Assembly (NCBI RefSeq): GCF_010015445.1
Contig: NC_053126.1
Span: 12,830,669-12,894,668, forward strand
DNA: 64,000 nucleotides
Origin: Perca fluviatilis
Taxonomy: Eukaryota > Chordata > Actinopteri > Perciformes > Percidae
Direction: 5' to 3'
Under the pieces are notes generated by a model. The model made no database searches. It saw nothing but the letters and a program-made list of their open reading frames with translations, and was not told where the DNA came from. Shown in pieces: positions 45,608 through 56,405 of this stretch (position 1 is its first letter; the number at the start of each line of letters is the position of its first letter). Made by a program: the position numbers and the translations under genes.

Positions 45608-47209
45608 TTATGAAGTTTCACATTCACTCGCCTCCTCCTGGACTTTACATTGCTGGTAGGAATAAAGGACAACAGAGAAGAAAATAAAAAATACGATATG
45701 AAAATAATATTGTCAGTTATATGTGTGTACACTGTATTCCCATTTTAGAAGAGATGTTGACAAAACTCCATTGATTTAACTGCATCACTGACGTTTTCGA
45801 CCAACTGCGTTCCAAGTGTCAGATGCAGCTTTAAATATAATGTCCTGAACTCTAATTAATGACATCATGTTATTGATGACTATAGATTACTATCATGTGT
45901 ATTGTATATAGGCTATATCTTCAAGGCTGAGCTTACCTTGAAAAACACCAAGTGTGGTTGAAACATTGATATAATAAAATCATATGGGTGGTCATCTTTT
46001 GTTCAAATTACACTCGGAATCCTAGGTACACACTGATTCCTCAGTACATTACCTTTGTCAGATGCGGGTAATAGCGGCTGAGGATGTTGGAGGCGGTGAT
46101 ATAAAGCACATTAAAGATGACTGAAACCATGACAGAGAAAAGGGCGATGCCGGGTAGCAGACACAGCAGAGTCAGCCCTCCTACAAACAACAGAAACACT
46201 GACAGACACACAGAGAAACAAATTGTTGGTTAACCATTTGTGCAACAGAAACTTTGCACAAATGAGTTTTTTTTAATCATACTATATTTAATCTTTGGGT
46301 ACATTTCTATACATTTAATTATATTTTAGTTAAAAACAGGCATTGGATGTGCCCAAAGACTAAATATATAGTATGATAAGAAAATGGCTGTATCTCAGAA
46401 ACTACAAGGAGCACTATCAAGTATTTGGTATCTATAAACTCAAAACAAGTTGAATATCAAAGATGTGCACACATATGTAGCGTAAAAAATAGATTTCATA
46501 TGGAAAGCTTTGAATAAAGACATTTTAGCCTATATTAGACTTAAACTATTGATGAAAGTGTGATTTTTTTGTTTGTGATCTAACCACTTAAAAGTAGTTC
46601 TGTTAAATACTTGGCCAAAGTATGTCCGTACCAGATTTCTAGACTTAGACCAATCAGAACAAATGTTGTGGTATTTTTGTTTTAGTCTTCGGGCACAAAA
46701 TGGGTTAAAGTACTGTCAGATGAGTATATTTTAGAAAATTGATTTTGACATGATTACACATACCTTCAAAGAAAACAAAACCTACTGCCGACATAATACA
46801 GGTCACAAGAGCAAAAGAGAGGAAAAGTCCGACAGGCAGTGCAGACAAGGCGCCGAACAGCAACACTGTGAGAGCAAAGAAAGGGTGGCTGCTCAGGTAC
46901 TGTCCGAGTCTTGTGCTCTTCAGCTGTGCTACCTGTTAAAGAGAGAAAGATGGGAGGAGGTCAACGCAGTGCCCTCTGGTATGCTGCTGTAAAAAGTAAA
47001 CATATACACAAAATATTCAGTTGTTTAACTGTGAGCATAAATTCAATTAACTCAAACTCAATAAAAAGCTATTGACAGATGTGGTGTTTTTGTGTTACCT
47101 TGGGGTCATCATGAAAACGCTTCAGAAGGGTGGTCCAACTTCCCCACAGCTGCTGAAAGTCAGTCACACTGCTGCTGCTGCTGCTGCTGCTGCTGTGCTG
47201 CATCTCCAT
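45608..47209 (-). CDS. ldaf1: Lipid droplet assembly factor 1 (promethin/TMEM159), 4 coding exons
   Basis: ER membrane protein that assembles with seipin and marks sites of lipid-droplet formation. Exons in transcript order: 47209-47099, 46932-46764, 46198-46053, 45652-45608. Phases agree, 156 aa (human 161). After a Ser-rich N-terminus (nine consecutive Ser, residues 6-14) come the soluble helix FQQLWGSWTTLLKRFHDDPK, the family signature QLKSTRLGQYLSSHPFFALT (residues 40-59, human VGQYLDSHPFLAFT), then hydrophobic segments about 57-80, 80-92 and 94-128 forming membrane hairpins with GGLTLLCLLPGIALF. The acceptor at 46199 was chosen over a second AG 23 bases further on because it restores exact alignment length with the mammalian EG..VGGFSLLC segment. 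The start is the first ATG after an acceptor at about 47219; a second ATG follows two codons later. Confidence 0.92.
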
Positions 47210-47639
47210 CTCACCAGACTGAGGACATGAGGAAAACTGAGTCATCCTGACAGCAGCTATAGTTTTTTTTTTTTTTTTAAATAAAACTTTAGACACAGAC
47301 TCAAGGATTCAAGTGAGCAACAGGGACTGTAACAGAATACAAGCCTTAAGTTGACTAGCTAACAGCTATTGTTACACCATTAATGACTTTAGAACTTTTC
47401 TGAAAAAAACATATAACTAAGTTAACAAGTACAAACCTGAACAATGTAGTAAACCTGGTTCGATTCTAAGCTCACAACATGTGAAACTGTGTCCTGTAAT
47501 TGCCTCAGAGTCACTCCAACAGTAGCAACACACCCTTTTTATAAACACACCTTCTTCTTCCTTCTCCTCCTTCTTCCTCTTCTGGTAGAGAGAATCTAGT
47601 TGGTATTGTTGCTGCCATCTACTGCTCACCAAATATGTT

Positions 47640-48046
47640 TCAGGACAATACTGGGGGCTTTGCTTTCTTAAAGAATTCCTTTAGTGGTATCCTGGGAAAA
47701 CCCTGACGGACTTCTGGCAAATTTGAGATTTGCTCTGCAATTCAATCTGGCCAAGAGCCATTTCAAGCCCATTTCCAATTTTTCCAAATCGAGGCACCAA
47801 TCACAACTGTTGAGGTGGATTTTACACAATGACGGCCACCGAAGCGCAGCAACCCGTTGATGCCACTACGTCACCCGGATTGTTGATCTGATTGGTTGAA
47901 GGACTATCCAGTTGCGCCCAGAGGCATTTGAGCAGCGTCCATTGGTGACGCCCCTTTGGAAATAGGCTGTGAATGAAGCTTGCCCAGACCCACTCTCAGT
48001 TACAACTGAGAGTGGGTCTGGTGTCAACCAGGCTACTTCAGTGGTA
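47640..48046. mobile_element. MITE with terminal hairpin
   Basis: Right end carries a perfect 18-bp hairpin (47984-48001 with 48004-48021, two-base loop) followed by 'gtgtcaaccaggcta'. The body is CpG-bearing compared with its surroundings. The same end architecture (CCAGAC hairpin) occurs at 5097-5134. The left boundary is approximate. Just upstream of ldaf1. Confidence 0.5.
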
Positions 48047-48053
48047 TTATATA

Positions 48054-48182
48054 TCCATCTATCTTCGTCCGCTTATCTGGTGTCGGGTCGCGGGGGGAAC
48101 AGCTCCAGCAGGGGACCCCAAACTTCCCTTTCCCCGAGCCACATTAACCAGCTCCGACTGGGGGATCCTGAAGCGTTCCCAT
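48054..48182 (-). mobile_element. 5'-truncated Rex3 3' end
   Basis: The complement of the last ~130 bases of the Rex3 copy at 51011-53978: 'gataagcggacgaagatgg'-like end, the 'cgcgacccgacacc' segment, 'ggggtcccctgctggagctg' and 'agctggttaatgtggctcgg'. A severely 5'-truncated insertion in the opposite orientation. Confidence 0.85.
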
Positions 48183-49010
48183 ATACATATTTTGTCAATT
48201 ATTTTGGGGGAAGACGCATCAACGGTCCATAAAATATCTGGTTTCACCAATAGGCAAGATCATTATGGGAGATTAAAACTAAACTAAGTATCAAATAAAT
48301 ATGAGCAATACATTTAGCCCAAAACTGTTAATCAGAATTAAATAAATTATACAGTATATGTGAATTATTTGTATGTATTATGTATTATTGTAGAATAAAT
48401 ATAATATTGTGTTTGTGTTATGTCGTGAATTTGAAAATGAACTGCTACCTCCTCTGTCAGCTCTAGCCACTGAAAAGAACTAAGCAGAGAAATCAGGCCA
48501 ATTGCCTGAGCTCATTACTATTCATGAGCTCACCCAGTTGCGCTGGGTAAAGGATGCTGATTTCCAGGCTCTTATTGGCTAGCTGTTAGCCAATGAGTCA
48601 AGCAGCTTATCTCATTGAATATTAATGAAAACTGGCACAAATCGAGCAGAGTCTTCCTGCAGGCTTTCTATACCACACTAGAATGGCTTGAAACAAGGTA
48701 ACCAAGGCATTTTTTTCCACAAAAAATGTTAGAGTCCGTGGTAGAACTTCAGACATTACCACAAAGTAATGAAATACGTGTGGCAGGGCACCTTTAAACT
48801 AGAAAATGCATTTCCTGCAGAAAATGCTTGTGAATGTTGAAAAGCTAAATTGCTAAAGCTAAACTGGATTGCTGGCATAATTGTGTAAGACGAAAGTGAA
48901 GTAGTGAGAGTAGTTGGAAAAGTGGGAATGGTTTTAATTAGTACGAACTTCACTGATATGTTGAATAATACCAATAATGTATTAAACAATAGTGGAATAT
49001 TTTAGGTTAT
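48183..49010. other. Intergenic, nothing recognisable
   Basis: AT-rich with no supported gene. A 'tgtggcagggcacctttaaa' motif near 48780 may be the end of a dispersed DNA element. Confidence 0.4.
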
Positions 49011-49180
49011 TTTTTAAAAGAAAATAGTATAGGTATGACGAAAAAAGTGATGAGAAAGTAAATAGTATAATTTGTTGAAAAAAGTCATAAAAAAGACATA
49101 GTATAGAAGGTTTAAAAAAGTCATAGTATTTAGTATATCAGAAAAAGTCATAGTATAGTATGTTGAAAAGTGATAAAAAC
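49010..49180 (+). repeat. Minisatellite block 1 (degenerate)
   Basis: Irregular copies of words such as gtcatagtatagtatgt and gaaaaaagtcataaaaaa, the left edge of the array described at 49440-51000. Confidence 0.75.
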
Positions 49181-49184
49181 AGTA

Positions 49185-49450
49185 GCTTATCTGGTAGAGG
49201 GAGCGCCCCATGTACAGAGGCTCAGTCCTTGGTGCAGCAGCCACCGATTCAATTCTGACCTGCAGCCCTTAGTATTGTATGTTGAAAAGTGATTAAAAAG
49301 AAGTAGCTTATCTGGTAGAGGGAGTGCCCCCGCAGCAGCTGCCGATTCAATTCCGACCTGCTGCCTTTTGCTGCATGTTATTCCCCCTCTTTCTCCCCTT
49401 TCAAGCTGTCCTATCAAAAAAAGGCCTGAAATGCCCCAAAAAAATCCTAA
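49185..49450 (+). mobile_element. tRNA-derived SINE, partly duplicated, inside minisatellite
   Basis: Two copies of 'tagcttatctggtagaggga' (49184 and about 49305) each lead into 'gccgattcaattc' (B-box) and 'gacctgc'. The second continues into 'tgctgccttttgctgcatg', a pyrimidine-rich tract and 'aaggcctgaaatgcccc'. A short minisatellite stretch separates the two. Same family as the minus-strand SINE in kdelr2 intron 1. Confidence 0.75.
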
Positions 49451-49800
49451 ACATTCATAGTATTTCATGTTGAAAAAAGTAATAGTATTTTGTGTGATAA
49501 AATGATAAAGTCTATGAATTGTCATAGTATAGTATGTCGAAAAAAGTCATAATATAGCATGTCGGAAAAAGTCATAGTAAAGTATGTCAAAAAAAGTGAC
49601 AAAAAAGTCATAGCACAGTTTGTCGAAAGAAGTCATAGTATATGACAAAAAGTGATAAAAAAGTCACAATATAGTATGCCAAAAAAATTATTCAAAGTCA
49701 TAGTATAGTATGTAGAAAAAAGTCATAGTATAGTAAGTCGAAAAATGTCATAGCATATTATGTCGAAAAACATTATAGTATAGTAAGTCGTCAACTCAAC
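49440..49800 (+). repeat. Minisatellite block 2
   Basis: About a dozen variable units of roughly 22-36 bases built from gtcatagtatagtatgtcg followed by a run of A. Degenerate relative to block 3. Confidence 0.9.
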
Positions 49801-50411
49801 TGATTCCGTCTTCCAATTATTCTCTTATCACCGTTAGCTGTCTGCTGACACACATGTTTATGTTTTAGTCGTTTGCCTGTTTCACTTAGTATACTGGACC
49901 TCAAAACTTACTATCACATGTAGGATTTGAACATACAACCTTCTATCTTTGCATCATTCTCTTACCCCTCTGAGATATCTGACCTGCTATGTGTGATCAT
50001 TTTTTCGTCATTTGCCTCTTTCACTTAGTATAAATGGACGTCAAAAATTACTGAGACATATTGGACCTGAACACCCAACCTTCTGGCTTCCAATCAATCT
50101 CTTAACCCTCTAAGATATCTGTCCTGACAAAGAAAGATATGTTTTAGGCATATTTGTTTCTTACACAACAAAGGGATGTGTGAAGTAAATTAACATGATT
50201 TGTGATTTCAGGAAGAATCTAATTGGGATATGTATGGTTCAAAGAAGTCTCCTGTCTGAGACTCTTGACCATTTGCCTCTTTTGTGGATTCCAGTTTTGT
50301 ATATAATGAAGATATGTTTGGAGATTCGTTGTAGAACACTCTGATTCATTACACTGGCTACTCTGTGATTTGTTAAGAGAACAAGAAAGTTCTTCTACAT
50401 TGAATTTCAAT
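49801..50411. other. Non-minisatellite spacer within the array, itself internally duplicated
   Basis: Contains two diverged direct copies of about 130 bases, near 49860-49995 and 50005-50130: each has 'gcctnttncacttagtata', then 'aac..acaaccttct' and 'tctgagatatctg.cctg'. No coding potential. Confidence 0.6.
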
Positions 50412-51000
50412 GACATAGTATATTGAAAAAAGTGATAAAAAAGTCATAGTATAGCATGTCGAAAAAAGTCATAGAATAGTATGTCGAAGAAAGTGATAAA
50501 AAAGTCATAGTATAGTATGTCAAAAAACGTCATAGTATAATATGTCGAAAAAAACGTCATAGTATAGTATGTTGAAAAAAGTCACAGCATAGTATGGCAA
50601 AAAAAGTCATAGTATAGTATGGCGAAAATAGTCACAATAAAGTATGTTGAATTAAAACACAAAAACTTCATAGTGTAGTACGTCGAAAAACTCATGAAAA
50701 GGTCCTGGTATAGTATGTCGAAAAAAGTCACAAAAACGTCATAGTATAGTATGTCAAAAAACATCATAGTATAGTATGTCGAAAATAAGTCATAGTATAG
50801 TATATCCAAAAAAGTCACAAAAACATCATAGTATAGTATGTCGAAAAACTCATGAAAAAGTCATAGCATAGTATGTCGAAAAAAGTCATAGTATAGTATG
50901 TTGAAAAAGGTCATAGTATAGTTTGTCGAAAAAAATCCCCAAAACGTCATAGTATAGTATGTTGAAAAAAAGTAATAAAAAAGTCATAGAATAGTATGTC
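50412..51000 (+). repeat. Minisatellite block 3
   Basis: Most regular part of the array: units of gtcatagtatagtatgtcg plus 5-8 A, some with an added 'tcacaaaaac' or 'tgataaaaaa' segment. It ends at the Rex3 insertion and continues beyond it at 53989. Confidence 0.95.
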
Positions 51001-51010
51001 AAAAAAAGAC
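51001..51010. repeat. Left target-site duplication of Rex3
   Basis: AAAAAAAGAC, identical to 53979-53988 on the other side of the retrotransposon. Confidence 0.85.
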
Positions 51011-53978
51011 ATGGGTGGCAGTGAAGGTCAGGGGCCTCGACGGACCAGACCCGGGCAGCAGACGCTGGCTCTGGGGACGTGGAACGTCACCTCTCTGTGG
51101 GGGAAGGAGCCGGAACTGGTGCGGGAGGTGGAGCGCTACCGGTTAGATCTGGTGGGGCTTACCTCTACGCACAGTCTCGGTTCTGGAACTGTACTCCTGG
51201 ATAGGGGTTGGACTCTTTTCTTCTCCGGAGTTGCTCAGGGTGTGCGGCGCCGGGCGGGTGTGGGGATACTAACAAGCCCCCGGCTGAGCGCCACTGCGTT
51301 GGAGTTTACCCCGGTGGACGAGAGGGTCGCCTCCCGCCTGCGGGTTGTGGGGGAAAACTCTGACTGTTGTTTGTGCATATGCACCAAACAGGAGTTCGGA
51401 GTATTCGCGCCTTCTTGGAGACCTTGAGTGGAGTCCTGCATGGGGGGCGCCAGTCGGTGGGGAATCCATTGTTCTGCTGGGGGACTACGCACACACGCTG
51501 GGCAATGATGGAGACACCTGGAAGAGGTGATTGGGAGGAACGGCCTCCCTGATCTAAACCAGAGTGGTTGTTTGTTGTTGGACTTCTGTGCTAGTCATGG
51601 ATTGTCTATCGGAACACCATGTTCAACTATAGGGATGCTCATAAGTGTACCTGGTACCAGAGCCCCCAGGCCAGGGTTCAATGATCGATTTTATAATCGT
51701 TTCATCTGATCTGAGGCCGTATGTTTTGGACACTCGGGTGAAGAGAGGGGCAGAGCTGTCAACCGATCACCATCTGGTGGTGAGTTGGGTCAGGGGTGGG
51801 GAAGACTCTGGACAGACCTGGTAAGCCCAAACGTGTAGTGCGGGTAAATTGGGAACGTCTGGAGGAGGCCCCTGTCCAACGGACTTTCAACTCGCACCCC
51901 GGCGGAGCTTTTTGTGCATCCCTGTGGAGGCTGGGGGCATTGAACCAGAGTGGACAATGTTCAAAGTTTCCATTGCTGAAGCTGCGGCGGGGAGCTGTGG
52001 TCTTAGGGTCTTAGGTGCCTCAAAGGGGCGGTAACCCACGAACACCGTGGTGGACACCGGTGGTCAGGGAAGCCGTCCGACTGAAGAAGGAGTCTTTCCG
52101 GGATATGTTATCCCAGAGGACTCCGGAGGCAGTTGCAGGGTAACGAGGGGGCCGAGCGGGCTGCAGCCTCTGCCGTGAAAGAGGCAAAGCAGCGGGTGTG
52201 GGAGAAGTTTGGAGAAGACATGGAGAAGGACTTTCGGTCGGCACCAAAGTGCTTCTGGAAAACTGTTCGCCACCTCAGGAGGGGGAGGGGGAACCATCCA
52301 AGCTGTGTACAGTAAGGATGGGACACTGTTGACCTCAACTGAGGAGGTAATAGGGCGGTGGAAGGAGCATTTTGAGGAACTCCTTAATCCGAATCAATAC
52401 GCCCTCTATGTTAGAGGCAGAGCTGGAGGATGACGGGGATTGTCGTCGATTTCCGGGCGGAAGTCACTGATGTAGTCAAACAACTCCACAGTGGCAAAGC
52501 CCCGGGGATTGATGAGATCCGTCCCAGAAATGCTCAAGGCTCTGGGTGTGGAGGGGCTGTCCTGGTTGACACGTCTCTTCAACATTGCGTGGAAGTCTGG
52601 AACAGTGCGCAAGGAGTGGCAGACTGGGGTGGTGGTCCCCTTTTTTAAAAGGGGACCAGAGGGTGTGTGCCAATTACAGGGGTATCACACTTCTCAGCCT
52701 CCCTGGTAAAGTCTACTCCAAGGTGCTGGAAAGGAGGGTTCGGCCGATAGTCGAACCTCAGGTTGAGGAGGAACAATGCGGATTCCGTCCCTGGTCGTGG
52801 AACAACGGACCAGCTCTTCACTCTCGCAGGGATCCTGGAGGGGCTTGGGAGTATGCCCAACCGGTCTACATGTGTTTTGTGGATTTGAGAAGGCGTATGA
52901 CCGGCCCCGGGGATACTGTGGGAGGTGCTGCGGGAGTATGGGGTGAGGGGGTCTCTACTCAGAGCCATCCAATCTCTGTACGACCAAAGTGAGAGCTGTG
53001 TCCGGGTTCTCGGCAGTAAGTCGGACTCGTTTCAGGTGAGGGTGGCTCCGCCAGGGCTGCGCTTGGTCACCAATCCTGTTTGTAATATTTATGGACAGGA
53101 TATCGCAGGCGTAGTGGGGTGGGGAGGGGTTGCGGTTCGGGGTGGCTGGGGATCTCATCGCTGCTTTTGCAGATGATGTGGTCCTGATGGCATCATCGGC
53201 CTGTGACCTTCAGCACTCACTGGATCGGTTCGCCACCGAGTGTGAAGCGGTTGGGATGAGGATCAGCACCTCTAAATCGGAGGCCATGGTTCTCAGCAGG
53301 AAACCGAATGGCCTCCTTCCAGGTAGGGAATGAGTCCTTACCCCAAGTGAAAGAGTTCAAGTACCTTGGGGTTTTGTTCCGCGAAAGTGAGGGGACAATG
53401 GGGCCGGAGAGATTTGGTCGGAGAATCGGCGCAGCGGGTGCGGTATTACATTCCATCTATCGCACCGTGAGGCGGCAAAGAGAGCTGAGCCGGAAGGCAA
53501 AGCTCTCGATCTACCGGTCAGTTTCGCTTCCTACCCTCACCTATGGTCATGAAGGCTGGGTCATGACCGAAAGAACGGGAGATCCAGGGTGCAAGCGCCG
53601 AAATGGGTTTCCTTAGGAGGGGGCGCCTGGCGCCTCCCTTAGAGATAGGGTGAGAAGCTCAGTCATCCGTGAGGAGCTCGGAGAAGCCACTGCTCTTGGC
53701 GTCGAAAGGAGCCAGTTGAGGTGGTTCGGGCATCTGGTGGGGATGCCCCTGGGCGGCCCTCAGGGAGGTGTTCCAGGCACGTCCAGCTGGGAGGAGGCCT
53801 CGGGGAAGACCCAGGACTAGGTGGAGGGATTATATCTCCAACCTGGCCTGGGAACGCCTCGGGATCCCCCAGTTGGAGCTGGTTAATGTTGCTCGGGAAA
53901 GGGAAGTTTGGGGTCCCCTGCTGGAGCTGCTCCCCCCGCGACCCGACACCGGATAAGCGGACGAAGATGGATGGATGG
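51011..53978 (+). mobile_element. Rex3 (RTE-clade) non-LTR retrotransposon, 5'-truncated and degenerate
   Basis: Encodes, in broken frames, an AP endonuclease (about 51055-51440; GTWNVTSLWGKEPELVREVE) and a reverse transcriptase. RT segments lie at 52490-52990, with GKAPGIDEI and the palm-type CFVDL, and at 53130-53616, where FADD (53166-53177) is the catalytic motif. TGGCAGACTGGGGTGGTGGT at 52617-52636 is a sequence I recall as the classic Rex3 primer site. The 3' end is short GATG repeats after 'ggataagcggacgaagatgg', as usual for Rex3. At least six frameshifts or stops make it non-autonomous. Flanked by a perfect 10-bp duplication. Confidence 0.93.
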
Positions 53979-53988
53979 AAAAAAAGAC
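53979..53988. repeat. Right target-site duplication of Rex3
   Basis: AAAAAAAGAC, same as 51001-51010. Confidence 0.85.
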
Positions 53989-54430
53989 TAAGTATTGTAT
54001 GTTGAAAAAAGTGATAAAAAGTCATAGTAAAGTATGTCGAAAAAAGTCATAGTGTAGAATTCGACAAAAGTCATGGTTTAGTATGGCGACAAAAGGTACA
54101 AAAACGTCATAGTATAGTATGTCAAAAAACATCATAGTTTAGTATTTCGAAAAAAGTCACAAAAACGTCATATTATAGTATGTCGAAAAAAGTCATAGTA
54201 CAGTGTGTTGAAAAAAAGTCATAGTATAGCATATCCAAAAAAGTCACAAAAACGTCATAGTATAATATGTAGAAAAAGTCATGAAAAAGTCATAGTATAG
54301 TATGTCGTAAAAAGTCATAGTATAGTAAGTTGAAAAAGGTCTTAGTATTGTATGTCGAAAAAATTCCCCAAAACGTCATGGTATAGTATGTTGAAAAAAG
54401 TCATAGTATAGTATTTAAGAAAAAAAGACA
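53989..54430 (+). repeat. Minisatellite block 4
   Basis: Continuation of the array after the Rex3 insertion, with the same gtcatagtatagtatgtcg units; it ends in unrelated sequence and an ATT microsatellite at about 54441-54460. Confidence 0.93.
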
Positions 54431-55860
54431 TGCATACTTGTCATTATTATTATTATTATTGCAACATCAGGTATTGTGATAGATTTAATCAGCTTTTTGC
54501 GATATTAAAAGGCAGTTATATATGTGGATTTGATTACAAAGACACTCACAGCCAGGAGGACTTTCAGTTTATTCTTGCCAGTTTCTGACTTTGTTGCCTC
54601 TTAGTTGGAGCATTGCCCATCTGCATATCTTCTCCTCCTTCTCTGGCATAGAACTTATTGTCATTAAAGGACCACTGTCACTAATTATGATGGATGTCAT
54701 GCCCAGCCTTCTCTGCTTCTGCCTAATTGCACCATGAACCACCAATCGTTTTTATTGGACGAGTGATGGATTATCAAATGATTTGTCCGTGAGTATTAAA
54801 TAAGAAGCCGTCCAGTGCACACTGCACACTATTTAAAATACAAACATGAAGGAAATCACAACAGTATTTCTCCAGAAATCCAGAAGAGGGGGTTCCTAGT
54901 TTACTTCACAGCTGTCATACTGAAACTGCTCCTTAAAAATAATCACCCCACTTTCTTCCCTTCTGCTCTGTGCTGCTATTAAATGGCAACAGCCAGATAT
55001 TTCTCTGTGAGGCTGATCAGAATATTAAATGACTGAACTTCACTTCCACTGCTGATTACTTCTTCAATCAGAGATATGAGTTGCCACAGCCCCCCACACA
55101 TTAAGGTTAGCCCCTAGAGTTTTGAATAGCATCACATATAGAGTATGTGGGCACATAACTGTGAGGGAAATGAAACCATGATCTGTTTTGAGCTACACTA
55201 AAGAAAGACACCTCCGGGGCCAGTGATGACAACTTATTTATGCCCTTTATTGCTGCCGGCCATACTAATTAATCACTCTCTTTTTGTATTGACTACAGGG
55301 AAATGGTTTGGTGAGAGAGCAACTGTGTCTACCTCTCCAGACTGCTAAACACAATGAACTCAGTGAACCACATTATGCCTCATTTCTTTTACTCTGGAGT
55401 TCACCGCAGCCTGGTTGCTGCTATGCTTATAGCCACACGTCGGCGCACTGCTTCATTTGATATCAAGGCCTGGCTGGCAGTTGGGTAGTAGACTTCAGTT
55501 TTTGGTGAAAGGCTTAATCTTCTCTCACAGTTGGAAAACATCTGGCCGAGCAAACAGCATGTGACTAAAAGGTCAGTTGTACAGATCTGCTCCATACTAC
55601 TTACTAATTGATTGCGTATGTACCATTTATATGATTAAAAATTATCATACTGCTTTTGGAGTGACCTCTTAAAACTAAACCTGCTACAACTCATCATTGG
55701 TTGCAAGCAGTTCCCTCATGTTATGAAAATATTTTTATAGTCATGAAGAATTCAAATTCTACAGTAATATATGTTTATATATATTATACGTTTTTATCTC
55801 TGTCATGTAGAGTTTTTGTTCTCCAGTCCATTGTTTTGCAAACTTTGTAGTTTTTTTTAC
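54431..55860. other. Intergenic, nothing recognisable
   Basis: No supported gene or repeat boundary. Moderate AT content and short frames only. Confidence 0.5.
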
Positions 55861-55879
55861 ATGCTGTTGCAACAACTAG

Positions 55880-56405
55880 TAACGTTAGAAAAACTACAAC
55901 ACCACACCGGATCTAGCTAGACCGGAAACATAACAACAGGCACGCCGCACACACTTGTTTGGGCTCGCGAGCCAGCCAAAGAGTAGTAGACTAACGTTAC
56001 GTTTTGAGTGGATGGCGAGCGCGAGACGCCAAAATGGATGACAATAAGATTCTGACTGGAAAGTTTACTTTTAAAAAGTTGTCAAATGGTTCCATTGACA
56101 AGACCAAAGTGATCTGTGTGTTTTGTCGTGAATTGATCATCGCAGCACGTCCAGTCTGAAATATCACTTGATGGCCAAGCACACAGCTGATGCAAATTCT
56201 CCGCCCCCTAATCAAAGCCAGGCGACAAAAGCACAAAGCAAGCCGATCCACTTTTCCATGTTGTTGAAAAAATGTGAAAAAATAATGGGACAAAAAGAAA
56301 TCAAGGGACATTTAGAATAGATACAAATGTGCGATTAATTGCAATTAATTGACATTAATGTGATTAATCGTGATTAAATATTTTAATCGTTTGACGGGAC
56401 TAGTA
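55880..56405 (+). mobile_element. hAT transposon remnant with BED zinc-finger fragment
   Basis: From ATG 56034 the + strand codes, with one frame break near 56135, for a BED-type zinc finger: KVICVFCR, then S-L-K-Y-H-L-M-A-K-H, giving the Cys2 and His2 ligands. About 40 further residues follow before the sequence jumps to 'gattaattgcaattaattga' and 'taatcgtgattaaatatttt', a typical end of fish hAT elements. The catalytic domain is missing, so the copy is an internal deletion. Confidence 0.65.

Noticed and set aside
50582..50818. F-D-I-L-Y-Y repeat protein on the minus strand
   Set aside because: It is the translation of minisatellite units whose length varies between frames; no start context or conservation.
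52020..52968. Minus-strand frames of 65-107 codons in the Rex3 region
   Set aside because: Antisense shadows of the GC-rich reverse-transcriptase sequence.
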